Assembly: GCA_003217735.2 (NCBI GenBank)
Contig: CP031585.1
Span: 1,661,501-1,725,500, forward strand
Direction of reading: 5' to 3'
Source of the DNA: Marinibacterium anthonyi
GTDB lineage: Bacteria > Pseudomonadota > Alphaproteobacteria > Rhodobacterales > Rhodobacteraceae
DNA: 64,000 bases
Of this stretch, positions 45,334-55,287 are shown piece by piece. Each line of letters opens with the position of its first letter. Position 1 is the stretch's first letter. Both the position numbers and the translations under genes were made by a program. The notes beneath the pieces were generated by a model. The model saw nothing but the letters and a program-made list of their open reading frames with translations, was not told the origin of the DNA and searched no databases.

Positions 45334-48135
45334 ATGACAAACGGATTGAAACGCCTTGGCCGTGTCCTGCTGTGGATCCTTGCCGCGCTGGCCGGACTTG
45401 CGGTCATCGGCCTGGTCGTCGGCTTCTTCGTCATCCGCGGGCTGGTCCAGCCGCCGTCGGATCAATTCGGCAATGTCGAGGACGAGGCCAAGCGCGCGGG
45501 TCGCACCGTCGACAGCTTTCCCGGCGCCGCCGATCCCGATTTCGCGCGGATGGACCGGGGCCTTCTGCTGCCGCCCGCGCCCGGTCAACCCTATCCGCCC
45601 GAAATCATGGAAGTGGCCGCGGTGTCCAGGCTTGAACCGGAAGAGGTCCGCCAGGCGGCGCTGCGCGGGCAGAACATGTGGATCGTCTGGACCGGCGGCA
45701 ACGACCGGTTCTGGGATTACGCCGCGCGCACCGCCATCGGGTCCTTCGACCTGCTCAAGATCGTGTCGTCACATCCCTCGCAGGCCTACGGGCGCTACAA
45801 CCGCTTTCGCTACCTGGGGCTGATGAACGAACCCTGCTTTACCCAGCCGACGCAGGAGAACCCGGCGCGTTTCGGCCTGTGGCTCGATACCCGCAACGAC
45901 GATTGCCCGGCGGATTCCTTTGCCGATGCCGCCGCGTATCCCGGCGTGAAGATCCCCGCCGAGCGCCTGAAAAAGGGCGAGGTTGACGCCCGGGGCGAAC
46001 CCACACCGCTGGCCGAGCTTTACCCCGCCTCGACCGAAGACGGCGCCCTTCCGGTGGGTTCCTATTACGGCGAACCGACCGGCGTCGTGGGCCTGCGCCT
46101 GTTCCCCAACCCCGATTTCGACGCCGAGGCGGCCGCGCATTGGGATCCGGAAAAGTTCTATACCGACGCCGATTACTATAACGACAAGACCCTTGTCCGG
46201 CCCTATCGCGTCGGCATGTCCTGCGCCTTCTGCCACGTGGGGCCGAACCCGCTGGACCCGCCCGACGACGTGGAAAACCCGACCTGGTCCGAGATGACAT
46301 CGAACCCCGGGGCGCAGTATTTCTGGGTCGACCGGATCTTCTTCTGGAACACCGCGCCGCGCGACGACCGCGGCGTGCCCGCGATGAACGAGGGCAATTT
46401 CCTTTACCAGATCTTCCATACCAACCCGCCGGGGTCACTGGATACCTCGCTGGTGTCGACCGATTATATGAACAATCCCCGCACCATGAACGCGGTCTAC
46501 GAGGTCGGCGCGCGGCTGGGGATCGCCGGGAAGACCGGGATCGAGACGTTGCAGGGCGACGAACGCGACAACCGGCAGTTCCAGGATTTTCCCCAGACCG
46601 CCGCGCTGGCCGCACTGTTCGACGAGGCGACCGGCAAGGGCGCGTCGATGCGGGTGCTCAAGGACGGGGCCGACAGCGTGGGCACGCTGGGGGCGCTGAA
46701 CCGGGTCTACCTGAACATCGGGCTGTTCAGCGAAGAATGGCTGCTGCATTTCCGCCCCTTCCTGGGCGGGCAAAAGATTTCGCCCATCGAGATCGCCAAT
46801 GCCCAGAAGAATTCCGTCTTCTGGCAGGCGACCGAAGCCCAGTCGGCGGACATGGCGATCTTCTTCCTGGTCGCCGCGCGCGCCGACCGGCTGAAGGACG
46901 CGCCCGGCGGGGCCGAGATCCTGGCCGCGCAGGACGCGGATTTGCTGGACCAGGGCAAGGTGGTCTTTGCCGACACCTGCGCGGCCTGCCATTCCAGCAA
47001 GCAGCCGGACCCCGACCCGGTCTTTGGCGTCGACAGCGGCGTGTGCGAAGGCGGTGGGACGGGGCCGGAGTATCGCCAGTGCTGGGACAGGTTCTGGGCC
47101 TGGGCGCAATCCGACACCTTCAAGCGGCAAATGCGCGACATGGTGAGGCAGGACAATTTCCTTGAGGCCAATTACCTGTCCACCGAACGGCGCGTGCCGC
47201 TTGACCTGCTGGGCACCAATGCCTGCAGCGCGGTGGCGACCAACGGGCTGAAGGGCGATATCTGGGACAATTTCACGTCGTCGACCTACAAGTCCCTGCC
47301 GCCGCCGGGCGAGGTGACGGTGCATCACCCGGTGTCCGGCGCCGCCATGCCGTTCCAGTCGCTGGGCAACGGGCGCGGTTACCTGCGGCCCGCGTCGCTG
47401 GTCAGCCTCTGGACCTCGGCGCCCTACCTTCTGAACAATTCGGTCGGCTACACGCCCTATCCCTATACGCGCGACTATTACGGGCCGGCCGGCGAAGGCG
47501 CCTATGGCGCCACCCAATGCCCCAACCGCAATACCGACGACCCCTTCCTGCCGTGCGTGGAAAACCGCGTCGCGGCGTTCGACAGTTCGATCCGCAAGCT
47601 GCTGGACCCGTCGACGCGCCGCATGGATCAGCAGACGACCGAACCGGTGCCGGGCTACATCTACCGCACCTCGGCACCGTCCTGCCTGGTGATCCCGCCC
47701 GGGTTCACGCCCGACATCGTGCAGACCTGGTCCGGCACGCTGACCAAGCTCGCCCCCTGGGCGGTGACGCCCGAAGGCGCGATTGCCCTTGGCCCGTTCC
47801 CCGAAGGCTTTCCGATCAACGCGCTGACCAACACCAAGCTGCTGCCCGACAACGACGAACCCGACATGCTGGGCCACATGATCCGGCTGGGCAAATCCGG
47901 GCCTGCGCTGATCGGCGCCTTCAAGCAGCTGGGCGGGCACTGCAGCGCCGAACAGCTGGCCGATCCGGGCGTGCGCGCCCACAGCGCCCAGGTGGTCGCA
48001 CAGACCGGGCTGATCGACACGCTGGTCGGGCTCAGCAAATGCCCCGATTACGTGGTCAACCGTGGCCACGACTTCGGCGCCCCGCTCAGCGATCCCCAGC
48101 GCGAGGCGCTGATCGCCTACCTGATGCATTTCTAG
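45334..48135 (+). CDS. Large membrane-anchored di-haem cytochrome c (third of three)
   Basis: This 933-residue periplasmic protein has an N-terminal span (about 11-36) and haem sites C297-H301 (SCAFCHVGPNP) and C549-H553 (TCAACHSSKQP). It is almost twice the size of the other two. Additional cysteines (for example NEPCFTQ, DDCPADS, ATQCPNR and FLPCVEN) could form disulphides. It has no close similarity to a named enzyme that I can see. The di-haem spacing and the ALNRVYLNIGLFSEEWLLHF region suggest a CCP/RoxA-like core. It lies 27 bases after the second cytochrome. Confidence 0.82.
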   Translation: MTNGLKRLGRVLLWILAALAGLAVIGLVVGFFVIRGLVQPPSDQFGNVEDEAKRAGRTVDSFPGAADPDFARMDRGLLLPPAPGQPYPPEIMEVAAVSRLEPEEVRQAALRGQNMWIVWTGGNDRFWDYAARTAIGSFDLLKIVSSHPSQAYGRYNRFRYLGLMNEPCFTQPTQENPARFGLWLDTRNDDCPADSFADAAAYPGVKIPAERLKKGEVDARGEPTPLAELYPASTEDGALPVGSYYGEPTGVVGLRLFPNPDFDAEAAAHWDPEKFYTDADYYNDKTLVRPYRVGMSCAFCHVGPNPLDPPDDVENPTWSEMTSNPGAQYFWVDRIFFWNTAPRDDRGVPAMNEGNFLYQIFHTNPPGSLDTSLVSTDYMNNPRTMNAVYEVGARLGIAGKTGIETLQGDERDNRQFQDFPQTAALAALFDEATGKGASMRVLKDGADSVGTLGALNRVYLNIGLFSEEWLLHFRPFLGGQKISPIEIANAQKNSVFWQATEAQSADMAIFFLVAARADRLKDAPGGAEILAAQDADLLDQGKVVFADTCAACHSSKQPDPDPVFGVDSGVCEGGGTGPEYRQCWDRFWAWAQSDTFKRQMRDMVRQDNFLEANYLSTERRVPLDLLGTNACSAVATNGLKGDIWDNFTSSTYKSLPPPGEVTVHHPVSGAAMPFQSLGNGRGYLRPASLVSLWTSAPYLLNNSVGYTPYPYTRDYYGPAGEGAYGATQCPNRNTDDPFLPCVENRVAAFDSSIRKLLDPSTRRMDQQTTEPVPGYIYRTSAPSCLVIPPGFTPDIVQTWSGTLTKLAPWAVTPEGAIALGPFPEGFPINALTNTKLLPDNDEPDMLGHMIRLGKSGPALIGAFKQLGGHCSAEQLADPGVRAHSAQVVAQTGLIDTLVGLSKCPDYVVNRGHDFGAPLSDPQREALIAYLMHF

Positions 48136-48148
48136 AAACAGGCCACGG

Positions 48149-50008
48149 ATGGAACAGGGGCACAGCCAGGTCGAAGAGCCCGACGTGATCGTCGTCGGCG
48201 CCGGTGCGGGCGGTGCGGTTCTGGCGGCGCGGCTGGTCGAGGCTGGGCTGAGCGTGCTGGTGCTGGAGGCCGGCGGCGATCCCTGTGCCGGGGACAGACG
48301 GGGCGATGCGCGCGACCTGGTGGCGGATTACAGGGTGCCGGCCTTTCACGCCTTTGCCTCGGAACATCCGGGCATGGCCGACGATCACTGGGTGCACCAT
48401 TACGACGACCAAGACCGGCGCCGGCGCGATTGGCGACACGATGCCGGGCGCGACGGAGTGCTGTACCCGCGGGCAAAGGGGCTGGGCGGCTGTGCCTCGC
48501 ACAACGCGATGATCGTCGTGCGGCCCAACGATTGCGACTGGAACCATATCGCCGAGGTGACCGGCGACGCCTCGTGGCGGGCCACCCGGATGCAGGCCTA
48601 CTGGGAACGGATCGAACGCTGCCGCTACCGCGCCGTCCCGTGGCGCTGGCTGTACCGGCTGACCGGGTGGAACCCGCTGGGCCATGGCTGGTCCGGCTGG
48701 CTGCAGACCGAACGGGCCTTTCCATTGCGGGTCCTGCGCGACCGGCCGCTGCGCCGGTCGATCCTGCGGTCCATGGGCGCGGCGGCGGATGCCTATCCGG
48801 GGCTGGCGCTGGACTGGGAAAGCACGTCGTTCGACGGCAATGCCCGGCGGCTGTGGAACGCCCATGCCTCGGGCGCGCGGATCGCGCCGATGTGCACGAA
48901 GCATCACGCGCGCCACGGCCCGCGGGAACGCCTGCTGGAGGTGCACAAACGCCATCCCGACCGCCTGACCATCCGGTTGGGGGTTAGGGTCGAGCGGGTG
49001 GAGGTCACGGGCGGGCGGGCGACGGCCGTGCATTACACGGTGGGCGGCCAGAGGTTTCGCGCGGTCGCCCGGCACGAGATCGCCCTGGCCGCCGGCACCT
49101 TCGCCACGCCGAAGCTTTTGCAATTGTCGGGGATCGGCGATCCGGCCTGGCTGACGCCGCTGGGGATCAAGGTCGCGCGCGCGCTGACAGGTGTGGGGCG
49201 CAACCTGCAGGACCGATACGAGATCGCGGTGGTCAGCCGGACCCGGCAGCCCTGGGGCGCGCTGCGCGGTGTGCGCTACAGCATCGATGACGGACCCTAC
49301 CGGTTGTGGAAATGGCTGCGGGCGGGCACCTACAAGAGCAATGGCGTGCTGTTTTCGGTCGCGCTGAAATCACGGCCCAGCCTGCCGGTGCCGGATCTGT
49401 TCTGCTTTGCCCTGCTGGCGGATTTCCGGGGCTATTACGCGGGCTATTCCCGCCGCCTGCAGGCGCCCAACTACCTCAGCTGGGTGGTGCTGAAGGCCTA
49501 TACCAACAACACGGCGGGCGAGGTCCGGCTGATATCCGCGGATCCCGCCGCCGCGCCCGCGATCCGGTTTCGCTATTTCGACGAAGGCACCCCCGATGGC
49601 GGCGCCGATCTGGACGCGGTGGTCGCCGGGGTGCGGTTCATGCGCAAGATCGCCGACGGCGTGGGCGACGCGGTCGAGGTGGAGGAAGAACCGGGGCGCC
49701 AGACCTTCTCGGACGACGCGCTGAGGGCCTATGTGAAGGACAACGCCTGGGGCCACCACGCCTGCGGCACCTGCGCCATGCGCCCGCAGGACCGGGGCGG
49801 GGTCGTGGACAGCAGGTTTCGCGTGCACGGGGTGGCCGGCCTGCGGGTCGTCGATGCCTCGGTCTTCTCGCGCATTCCGGGGTATTTCCTGGTCAGCGCG
49901 GTGTTCATGATCGCCGAAAAGGCGGCGGACACCATTGCCGAGGATATCGCGGCGAAGGGACAGGGGCGGAATGCCCGTGGGGCCGGGGTGAAAGGGGCGG
50001 ATACATGA
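48149..50008 (+). CDS. GMC family flavin oxidoreductase
   Basis: This 619-residue FAD enzyme of the glucose-methanol-choline oxidoreductase family carries dinucleotide motif VVGAGAGGAVLAARLVEAG, GLGGCASHNAMIVVRPND and LAAGTFATPKLLQLSGIGDP. The C-terminal active-site histidine is in GHHACGTCAMRPQD. The second C-terminal motif reads RIPGYFLVSAVFMIAEKAAD, without the usual asparagine or histidine partner, as in a poorly known GMC subgroup. There is no signal peptide. It lies 13 bases after the third cytochrome, so it could oxidise an alcohol and hand electrons to the cytochromes. The 260 bases after it (50009-50268) hold no gene. Confidence 0.88.
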   Translation: MEQGHSQVEEPDVIVVGAGAGGAVLAARLVEAGLSVLVLEAGGDPCAGDRRGDARDLVADYRVPAFHAFASEHPGMADDHWVHHYDDQDRRRRDWRHDAGRDGVLYPRAKGLGGCASHNAMIVVRPNDCDWNHIAEVTGDASWRATRMQAYWERIERCRYRAVPWRWLYRLTGWNPLGHGWSGWLQTERAFPLRVLRDRPLRRSILRSMGAAADAYPGLALDWESTSFDGNARRLWNAHASGARIAPMCTKHHARHGPRERLLEVHKRHPDRLTIRLGVRVERVEVTGGRATAVHYTVGGQRFRAVARHEIALAAGTFATPKLLQLSGIGDPAWLTPLGIKVARALTGVGRNLQDRYEIAVVSRTRQPWGALRGVRYSIDDGPYRLWKWLRAGTYKSNGVLFSVALKSRPSLPVPDLFCFALLADFRGYYAGYSRRLQAPNYLSWVVLKAYTNNTAGEVRLISADPAAAPAIRFRYFDEGTPDGGADLDAVVAGVRFMRKIADGVGDAVEVEEEPGRQTFSDDALRAYVKDNAWGHHACGTCAMRPQDRGGVVDSRFRVHGVAGLRVVDASVFSRIPGYFLVSAVFMIAEKAADTIAEDIAAKGQGRNARGAGVKGADT

Positions 50009-50268
50009 AACCGTTTCGCCGCGATGTCAGGTGCGATTTGATTGCACGATGTCCCGATTGTCCGCCATGGGGGCGTCGCCTGGGGCGGTTGCAGGGAAAA
50101 GGCCGGATTCCGACGGCTTGCGGTGAAATCCGGGGGATGCCGAAAGTCCGGGTCGCATTCAATTGCCTGATCCGGGCCGGAATACCCCGACAGCTGTCGC
50201 TGAAAATGCTATCGTGATCTCATTAAGTCCAACCTCGGTTCTTTATCGTCATTGAAGGAGCATCTCTT

Positions 50269-53200
50269 GTGTCCGTGAGAGAATCCGCACCGCTGAAGGC
50301 ATTCCTGGAAACCATTGCGCCATCCGGTTCGATCGAGGAGCTGGTGGAAGACACCCGCACTGGCGGGGGCGTCACCGAAGGCGTTGCCGCCCAGTCCGAA
50401 GAACGGCGCATCCTGGCCAAGCTGGCGACCGGCGCCCGGATGACGCCGGACGAGATGTTCTTTACCGAGGCGATCATCATCCCGGACCGGCGGCCCGCCG
50501 TGACCATCCAGGACGGCACCTACGATCTGCGGCACGCCGACTGGCTGCACCTGAACCAGCCCGGACCGCGCGAAAGGATCACCCGCGCGATCCCCGGCAT
50601 CGGGCGGGTCGAGCTTCCGGGGCATCCCACGGCCCCCTATGGCGGCACGGCCTTCGTCGTGGGCCGGGATCTGCTGATGACCAACCGCCACGTGGCCGAA
50701 GCCTTTGCCCGGGGCCTGGGCACCCGGTCCCTGTCGTTCATTCCCGGGCGGATGGGGGCGGTCGATTTCCTGCGGGAACACGACCGGCCCGACGGGGTCG
50801 TTCTGGACGTCACCGGGATCGCGATGATCCATCCCTATTGGGACATGGCGCTGCTGCGCATCGACGGTCTGCCCGATACCCATCCCATCCTGTCGCTGGC
50901 CACCGGCGCGGTGGAGGATCGCGTCGGGCAGGACGTGGCGGTGATCGGCTATCCCGCTTTCGATCCCCGCAATGCGCTGGACGTGCAGGACAAGGTGTTT
51001 GGCGGCGTCTATGGCGTCAAGCGGCTGCAGCCGGGCAAGATGCGCGGGCGGGCCGATGTGGAAAGCTATGATCGCTTCGTGACGGTGCCGACCCATGATG
51101 CGTCGACGCTGGGGGGCAATTCGGGGTCCTGCGTGGTGGATGTGCAGACGGGCGAGATCCTGGGGCTGCATTTCGGCGGCCATTACCTGAAGGCGAATTA
51201 CTGTGTCGCGGCCAGCGACCTGGCGCGGGACGGGCGGGTGATCGACGCGGGCGTGCGGTTTTCCGGGATGCCGCGGCGGGGGCCGGTGCCCTGGGACCCG
51301 ATCTGGCTGGCGACAGAGGCCGCGTCCGCGCCGGACACCAGCCCGCCGCCCGACATTGCTGCGGCGGTGGACACCAGCGGCGACAGCGTCACGGCGACCA
51401 ACGTGGGCCTGTCCGTTGCCACCCCCGGCGGCGAGGTGCGGATCACCGTCCCGCTGGAATTGACGCTGCGGCTGGGCACGCCGGTCATTTGCGGCACGGA
51501 TACCAGCGTCGCGCCCGCCGTGGTGGCCGAGCGGACGGGCGAGCGTCCGCCGCCGGGCAAGCCGTTCTACGACAACGATTACGCGACGCGCCGGGGCTAC
51601 GATCCGGACTTCCTGGGCCTGCCCATCCCCTTGCCCGTGCCGCGCAATCCTTCGGAGCTGGTGACCGGTCAGGACCTTGACGGCATCTGGCTGCACTACC
51701 ACCATTTCTCGGTCGCGATGAACCGCGACCGCCGGCTGGCCCAGATGACGGCGGCCATGATCGACGCAAGCGCGGCCGCCAAGACGCCCGGACACCGGCC
51801 TGCGGGCGATTACACCCGCGACGGTCTGGCCGGGCGGTCCAGCGACGCCTGGTTCTTCGACGACCGCATCCCGCGCAGCCAGCAACTGGCCGAAACGTTC
51901 TTTGAAAAGGACAGGGGATCCTTCGACAAGGGCCACGTGGTGCGGCGCGACGACGTGGCCTGGGGCGCCACCTACGAGGAAATGCGCAACGCCAACGGGG
52001 ATTCCTTTCACGTCACCAATTGTTCCCCCCAGACCTCTGCGCTGAACCAATCGAGCCAGGGCAAGGACAATTGGGGCGACCTGGAAAACCTGATCCTGGA
52101 CGAGGCGGAAACCGAGAAGCTGGCGGTCTTCGGCGGGCCGGTCTTTGCCGCCGGCGATCCGGTCTTCAAGGGCGTCGATCACGCCGGAACGGTGCAGGTG
52201 CAGATCCCGCGCCGGTACTGGAAGCTTGTCGTCGCGCGCAAGGCGGATGCGCTCGAAGCCTTCGGGTTCGTCCTGGAGCAGGATCTGTCGGACGTGGCGC
52301 TGGAATTCCAGGTCACGCCGAACTGGGTTCCGTTCATGGAGCCGGTGGCCGAGATCGAGCGCCTGTCGGGCTTCGATTTCGCCGACGCGATCCGGACCGC
52401 CGACCGGTTTGCAACCTCCGCAGGCCGGGCCATGGCGGCGGCGGGCGGGGCCCGGACCCGGACGGGCGGGACCGGTTCAGGCGAAACAGCCCCGGTCGTG
52501 AACCTGCAGCAGGTCCTGTTGGCCTGGCGTGCGCTTCAGGACGACGACGACGCGGCCGGCCGCGACCCGGCGCGGTTCACCGTCGAACTGGATCGCCCGC
52601 TCAGCGACGCCACCATCGCGGTGGTGCTGGAACGGGCGCTGGGGCTTGACCTGTCCGTCGCGGCCCTGTTCGAGGATGATCCGGACCTGGAGCTGGACCG
52701 CTTCCGGCTGGTCGAGGTGCCCGGGATCGGCGAGGCGGATCGCGCCGATCTCTTCGATATCGCCCGCCTCATGGCGGCGGAACTTGACGCGGCCTCGGTC
52801 GAACCCGACCTTTCCGCCCGCTATTTCGAGGCCGAACCGGCACCGCCCCCCGAAGGGGTGGAGGATCGCGCGGGCTTTCCGCCCGGGTGCTGGGCCACGG
52901 AACAGCCGGGCGATCCCGACTGGGCGCTGCAGGCGGTGAACCTGCCGGCCGCCTGGACCCTGTCGCGCGACATGGGGCGGCCCGTCGCGGGCGAGGGGGT
53001 CGTGATCTTTCAGCCCGACACCGGGATCGTGCGGACCCATCCGGAACTGCCCGCAACGCTGGCGGACGACCCGCGCGCGGCGAACTTCATCGAAGACGGC
53101 GCGCCGCCGGTCGATCCGCTGACCGGCTTCGGCAATGTCGGGCACGGCACCGGGACCGGCAGCGTCGTGGCCAGCCCGCCGACGCTGCAGATCACCGGCG

Positions 53201-54108
53201 CGGCCCATGCCGCGACGCTGGTGCCGGTCCGCTGCCTGCGCGTCGTGGCGCGGCTGGATCAAAGCCGTGTCGCCAAGGCGATCAACCACGCCCGCCTGAA
53301 CGGCGCCCATGTCATCACCATGAGCCTGGGCGGCGTGCCGGGGTTCGGGCTGCGGGCCGCGGTGCGCAAGGCGGTGGAGGCCGACATCATCGTGCTGGCC
53401 GCCGCCGGCAACTGCGTCGGGACGGTGGTCTGGCCCGCCCGCTACGACGAGGTGATCGCGGTCGCCGGATCGAACGAGCAGGATCTGCCCTGGCAGGGGT
53501 CCAGCCATGGTCGGTCGATCGACATCACGGCGCCGGCGGAATTCGTGCTGCGCGCCAAGGCGGGCGAACCCGGCGATCCGGGCCGGATCGACGGCGGGCA
53601 GGGGACGTCCTTTGCGGTGGCGCTGACAGCCGGCATTGCCGCCAGCTGGCTGGCCCATCACGGGCGCGACGCGATCATCGCCTCGCTGCGCCCCGGAGAG
53701 ACGGTGCAGGACCGGTTCCGCGCGCTGTTGCGCCAGACGGCGCGGCCGGTGGATACGTTGGACCCGGGCCAATACGGGCCGGGCGTGGTGGATGCCGGGA
53801 AACTGCTGGCGGCGGACCTGGTGCCGGCGCTGACGGCAACAGAAGCCGTCCGGCAGCCGGTGCCCGTCGACCGACAGGTGTTGGACCTGTTCTCTGATAT
53901 CGACGCCGGTCTGGAGCAACCCGCCGCCCTTGCCCTGCGCCAGCCCGGATCGGTTCTGGAACTGGCCTGCATCGGCCTGGACCACGCGCGATCCCGCAAT
54001 GACGGGCGCCGCACGCTTGAGGCGGCGCCGTCGATCGGCCTGTCGCGCGGGTTGGCGGCGACGCTTGGGCCCGACCTGGTGGCGCGCCTGATCCAGGCGC
54101 CCGGGTGA
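50269..54108 (+). CDS. Trypsin-like protease / DNA-RNA endonuclease / subtilase triple fusion
   Basis: This 1279-residue protein contains three hydrolases. After an N-terminal helical segment (1-90) comes an S1-type protease (about 110-340): H141 in LLMTNRHVAEA, D192 in YWDMALLRID, S285 in LGGNSGSCVV. A NUC-type non-specific endonuclease follows (about 430-700): H556 in DKGHVVRRDD and metal ligands in NCSPQTSALNQ and NWGDLENLI. A subtilase ends it (about 880-1190): D917 in FQPDTGI, H959 in VGHGTGTGSV, N1048 in AAAGN, S1114 in QGTSFAVALTAG. No signal peptide is seen. GTG at 50269 is used because AAGGAG lies 8 bases upstream. All catalytic residues appear intact. Confidence 0.9.
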   Translation: MSVRESAPLKAFLETIAPSGSIEELVEDTRTGGGVTEGVAAQSEERRILAKLATGARMTPDEMFFTEAIIIPDRRPAVTIQDGTYDLRHADWLHLNQPGPRERITRAIPGIGRVELPGHPTAPYGGTAFVVGRDLLMTNRHVAEAFARGLGTRSLSFIPGRMGAVDFLREHDRPDGVVLDVTGIAMIHPYWDMALLRIDGLPDTHPILSLATGAVEDRVGQDVAVIGYPAFDPRNALDVQDKVFGGVYGVKRLQPGKMRGRADVESYDRFVTVPTHDASTLGGNSGSCVVDVQTGEILGLHFGGHYLKANYCVAASDLARDGRVIDAGVRFSGMPRRGPVPWDPIWLATEAASAPDTSPPPDIAAAVDTSGDSVTATNVGLSVATPGGEVRITVPLELTLRLGTPVICGTDTSVAPAVVAERTGERPPPGKPFYDNDYATRRGYDPDFLGLPIPLPVPRNPSELVTGQDLDGIWLHYHHFSVAMNRDRRLAQMTAAMIDASAAAKTPGHRPAGDYTRDGLAGRSSDAWFFDDRIPRSQQLAETFFEKDRGSFDKGHVVRRDDVAWGATYEEMRNANGDSFHVTNCSPQTSALNQSSQGKDNWGDLENLILDEAETEKLAVFGGPVFAAGDPVFKGVDHAGTVQVQIPRRYWKLVVARKADALEAFGFVLEQDLSDVALEFQVTPNWVPFMEPVAEIERLSGFDFADAIRTADRFATSAGRAMAAAGGARTRTGGTGSGETAPVVNLQQVLLAWRALQDDDDAAGRDPARFTVELDRPLSDATIAVVLERALGLDLSVAALFEDDPDLELDRFRLVEVPGIGEADRADLFDIARLMAAELDAASVEPDLSARYFEAEPAPPPEGVEDRAGFPPGCWATEQPGDPDWALQAVNLPAAWTLSRDMGRPVAGEGVVIFQPDTGIVRTHPELPATLADDPRAANFIEDGAPPVDPLTGFGNVGHGTGTGSVVASPPTLQITGAAHAATLVPVRCLRVVARLDQSRVAKAINHARLNGAHVITMSLGGVPGFGLRAAVRKAVEADIIVLAAAGNCVGTVVWPARYDEVIAVAGSNEQDLPWQGSSHGRSIDITAPAEFVLRAKAGEPGDPGRIDGGQGTSFAVALTAGIAASWLAHHGRDAIIASLRPGETVQDRFRALLRQTARPVDTLDPGQYGPGVVDAGKLLAADLVPALTATEAVRQPVPVDRQVLDLFSDIDAGLEQPAALALRQPGSVLELACIGLDHARSRNDGRRTLEAAPSIGLSRGLAATLGPDLVARLIQAPG

Positions 54109-54478
54109 TGGCGGGCGCCGCCGCCGTTCGGGTCCCCGGCGCTGCCGCCCGATCCGGGTGCAGGGCGTCGTGCTGCGCATCCCGAAAGCGGCCCCGCAGG
54201 GCAGGCCGATCCGGTCCCGCCGACCTGGTCTGTTGCCGAACGACTGTGCAGGCACTTTTCCTATGGGGTGCTGGCCCTGGGGCCATGACACGGCAAGCGT
54301 GTCTTTTCGCATCCAAAGCCGATCGGCCCCTCACAACCTGCCCATATTCCCTAAACTACTCAGCTGTGGGCGGCATGACTGATTGGCATGCATCCTTCTG
54401 ACTGGCCCGGACCGCAGGTCACTCCGGTCTCGGGGCGCGAAGAACCCGGTTCGATTCAAGCGAGGTACGGCAAGCGCC

Positions 54479-55215
54479 ATGGAGCCACGGACATTGTTTC
54501 TGCACGTCGGGCTCGGCAAGACCGGGTAAAGCTTCGTTTCGAAGGTGTCCTGTATCCCGACCTGCAGCCGGCCGGCACGGCGGCGGACCAGCGCGGCCGG
54601 AACTGGCGCACCGCGGGCGGCAATGGCGTGGTCTTTACGCGGGCCGATCTGATGGCCCCCAATGCCGGTGTTCTCGGCGTGCCGCGCGAGATCTTCGTCG
54701 CCGACACCTCGCGGATCGTGAACCGGTCTCTCCGCCTGCCCAAGGTCGAGATGGCCCGGGCCCGGGGCGGGGGCCTGGGCCAGGTGGCCGCGCCGCTTGC
54801 CGTCACGCTCTGCGACGAGGTGCCCGCCGACGGCATCCGCGCGTGGCCCCATCGTACGCGATGCAGCTGCCCGAGAGCGCACATGTCTGGGTCGACTATA
54901 TCGATCCTTCCGCCCAGGGGCAGACGTGCGACGGGAGCCGCGCATACCTGAGCGGACTGGGTGGGTGCCATCGGCCGCTTTTTCGTTGACCGGGCCACGG
55001 TGGTGCAGACCTGCAAGGTGCAGAATGCCATGCGCACCCTGCGCTGCGGGCTGGCGAAAAACGCACCGGGCGAGATCGGCGCGAAGCTGGCGGGGGCCGA
55101 ACGGGAGTTGGAGGTGCTGAAGGCCATGCCGGAGGGGCGTGCCAAGGCGGCGGAGATGGCCGTGCACCTTGAACGGCTCAGGGCGCAATGTGCATCCAGG
55201 ACGGCGGCGTCATGA
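54479..55215 (+). pseudogene. Degenerate coding stretch, sulfotransferase-like at its start
   Basis: ATG at 54479 opens MEPRTLFLHVGLGKTG and then hits a stop. HVGLGKTG is the PAPS-binding start of sulfotransferases. The next frame continues FEGVLYPDLQPAG and NWRTAGGNGVVF up to about 54850. A second frame gives MQLPESAHVWVDYIDPSAQG (from 54861), and a third gives IGRFFVDRATVVQTCKVQ through to a stop at 55215. Third-position G/C follows each frame in turn, so this is one or two genes broken by at least three frameshifts. The last part is unrecognised. The A/T-rich stretch at about 54310-54390 ahead of it may be an old promoter, and 54109-54478 holds no other gene. Confidence 0.55.
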
Positions 55216-55287
55216 TTGGGTCCGCCCAATGACGGTGCCGACCATGCGGCGCGTATCTGACCGGTTGTTAACAGAGATCAAGAATGA

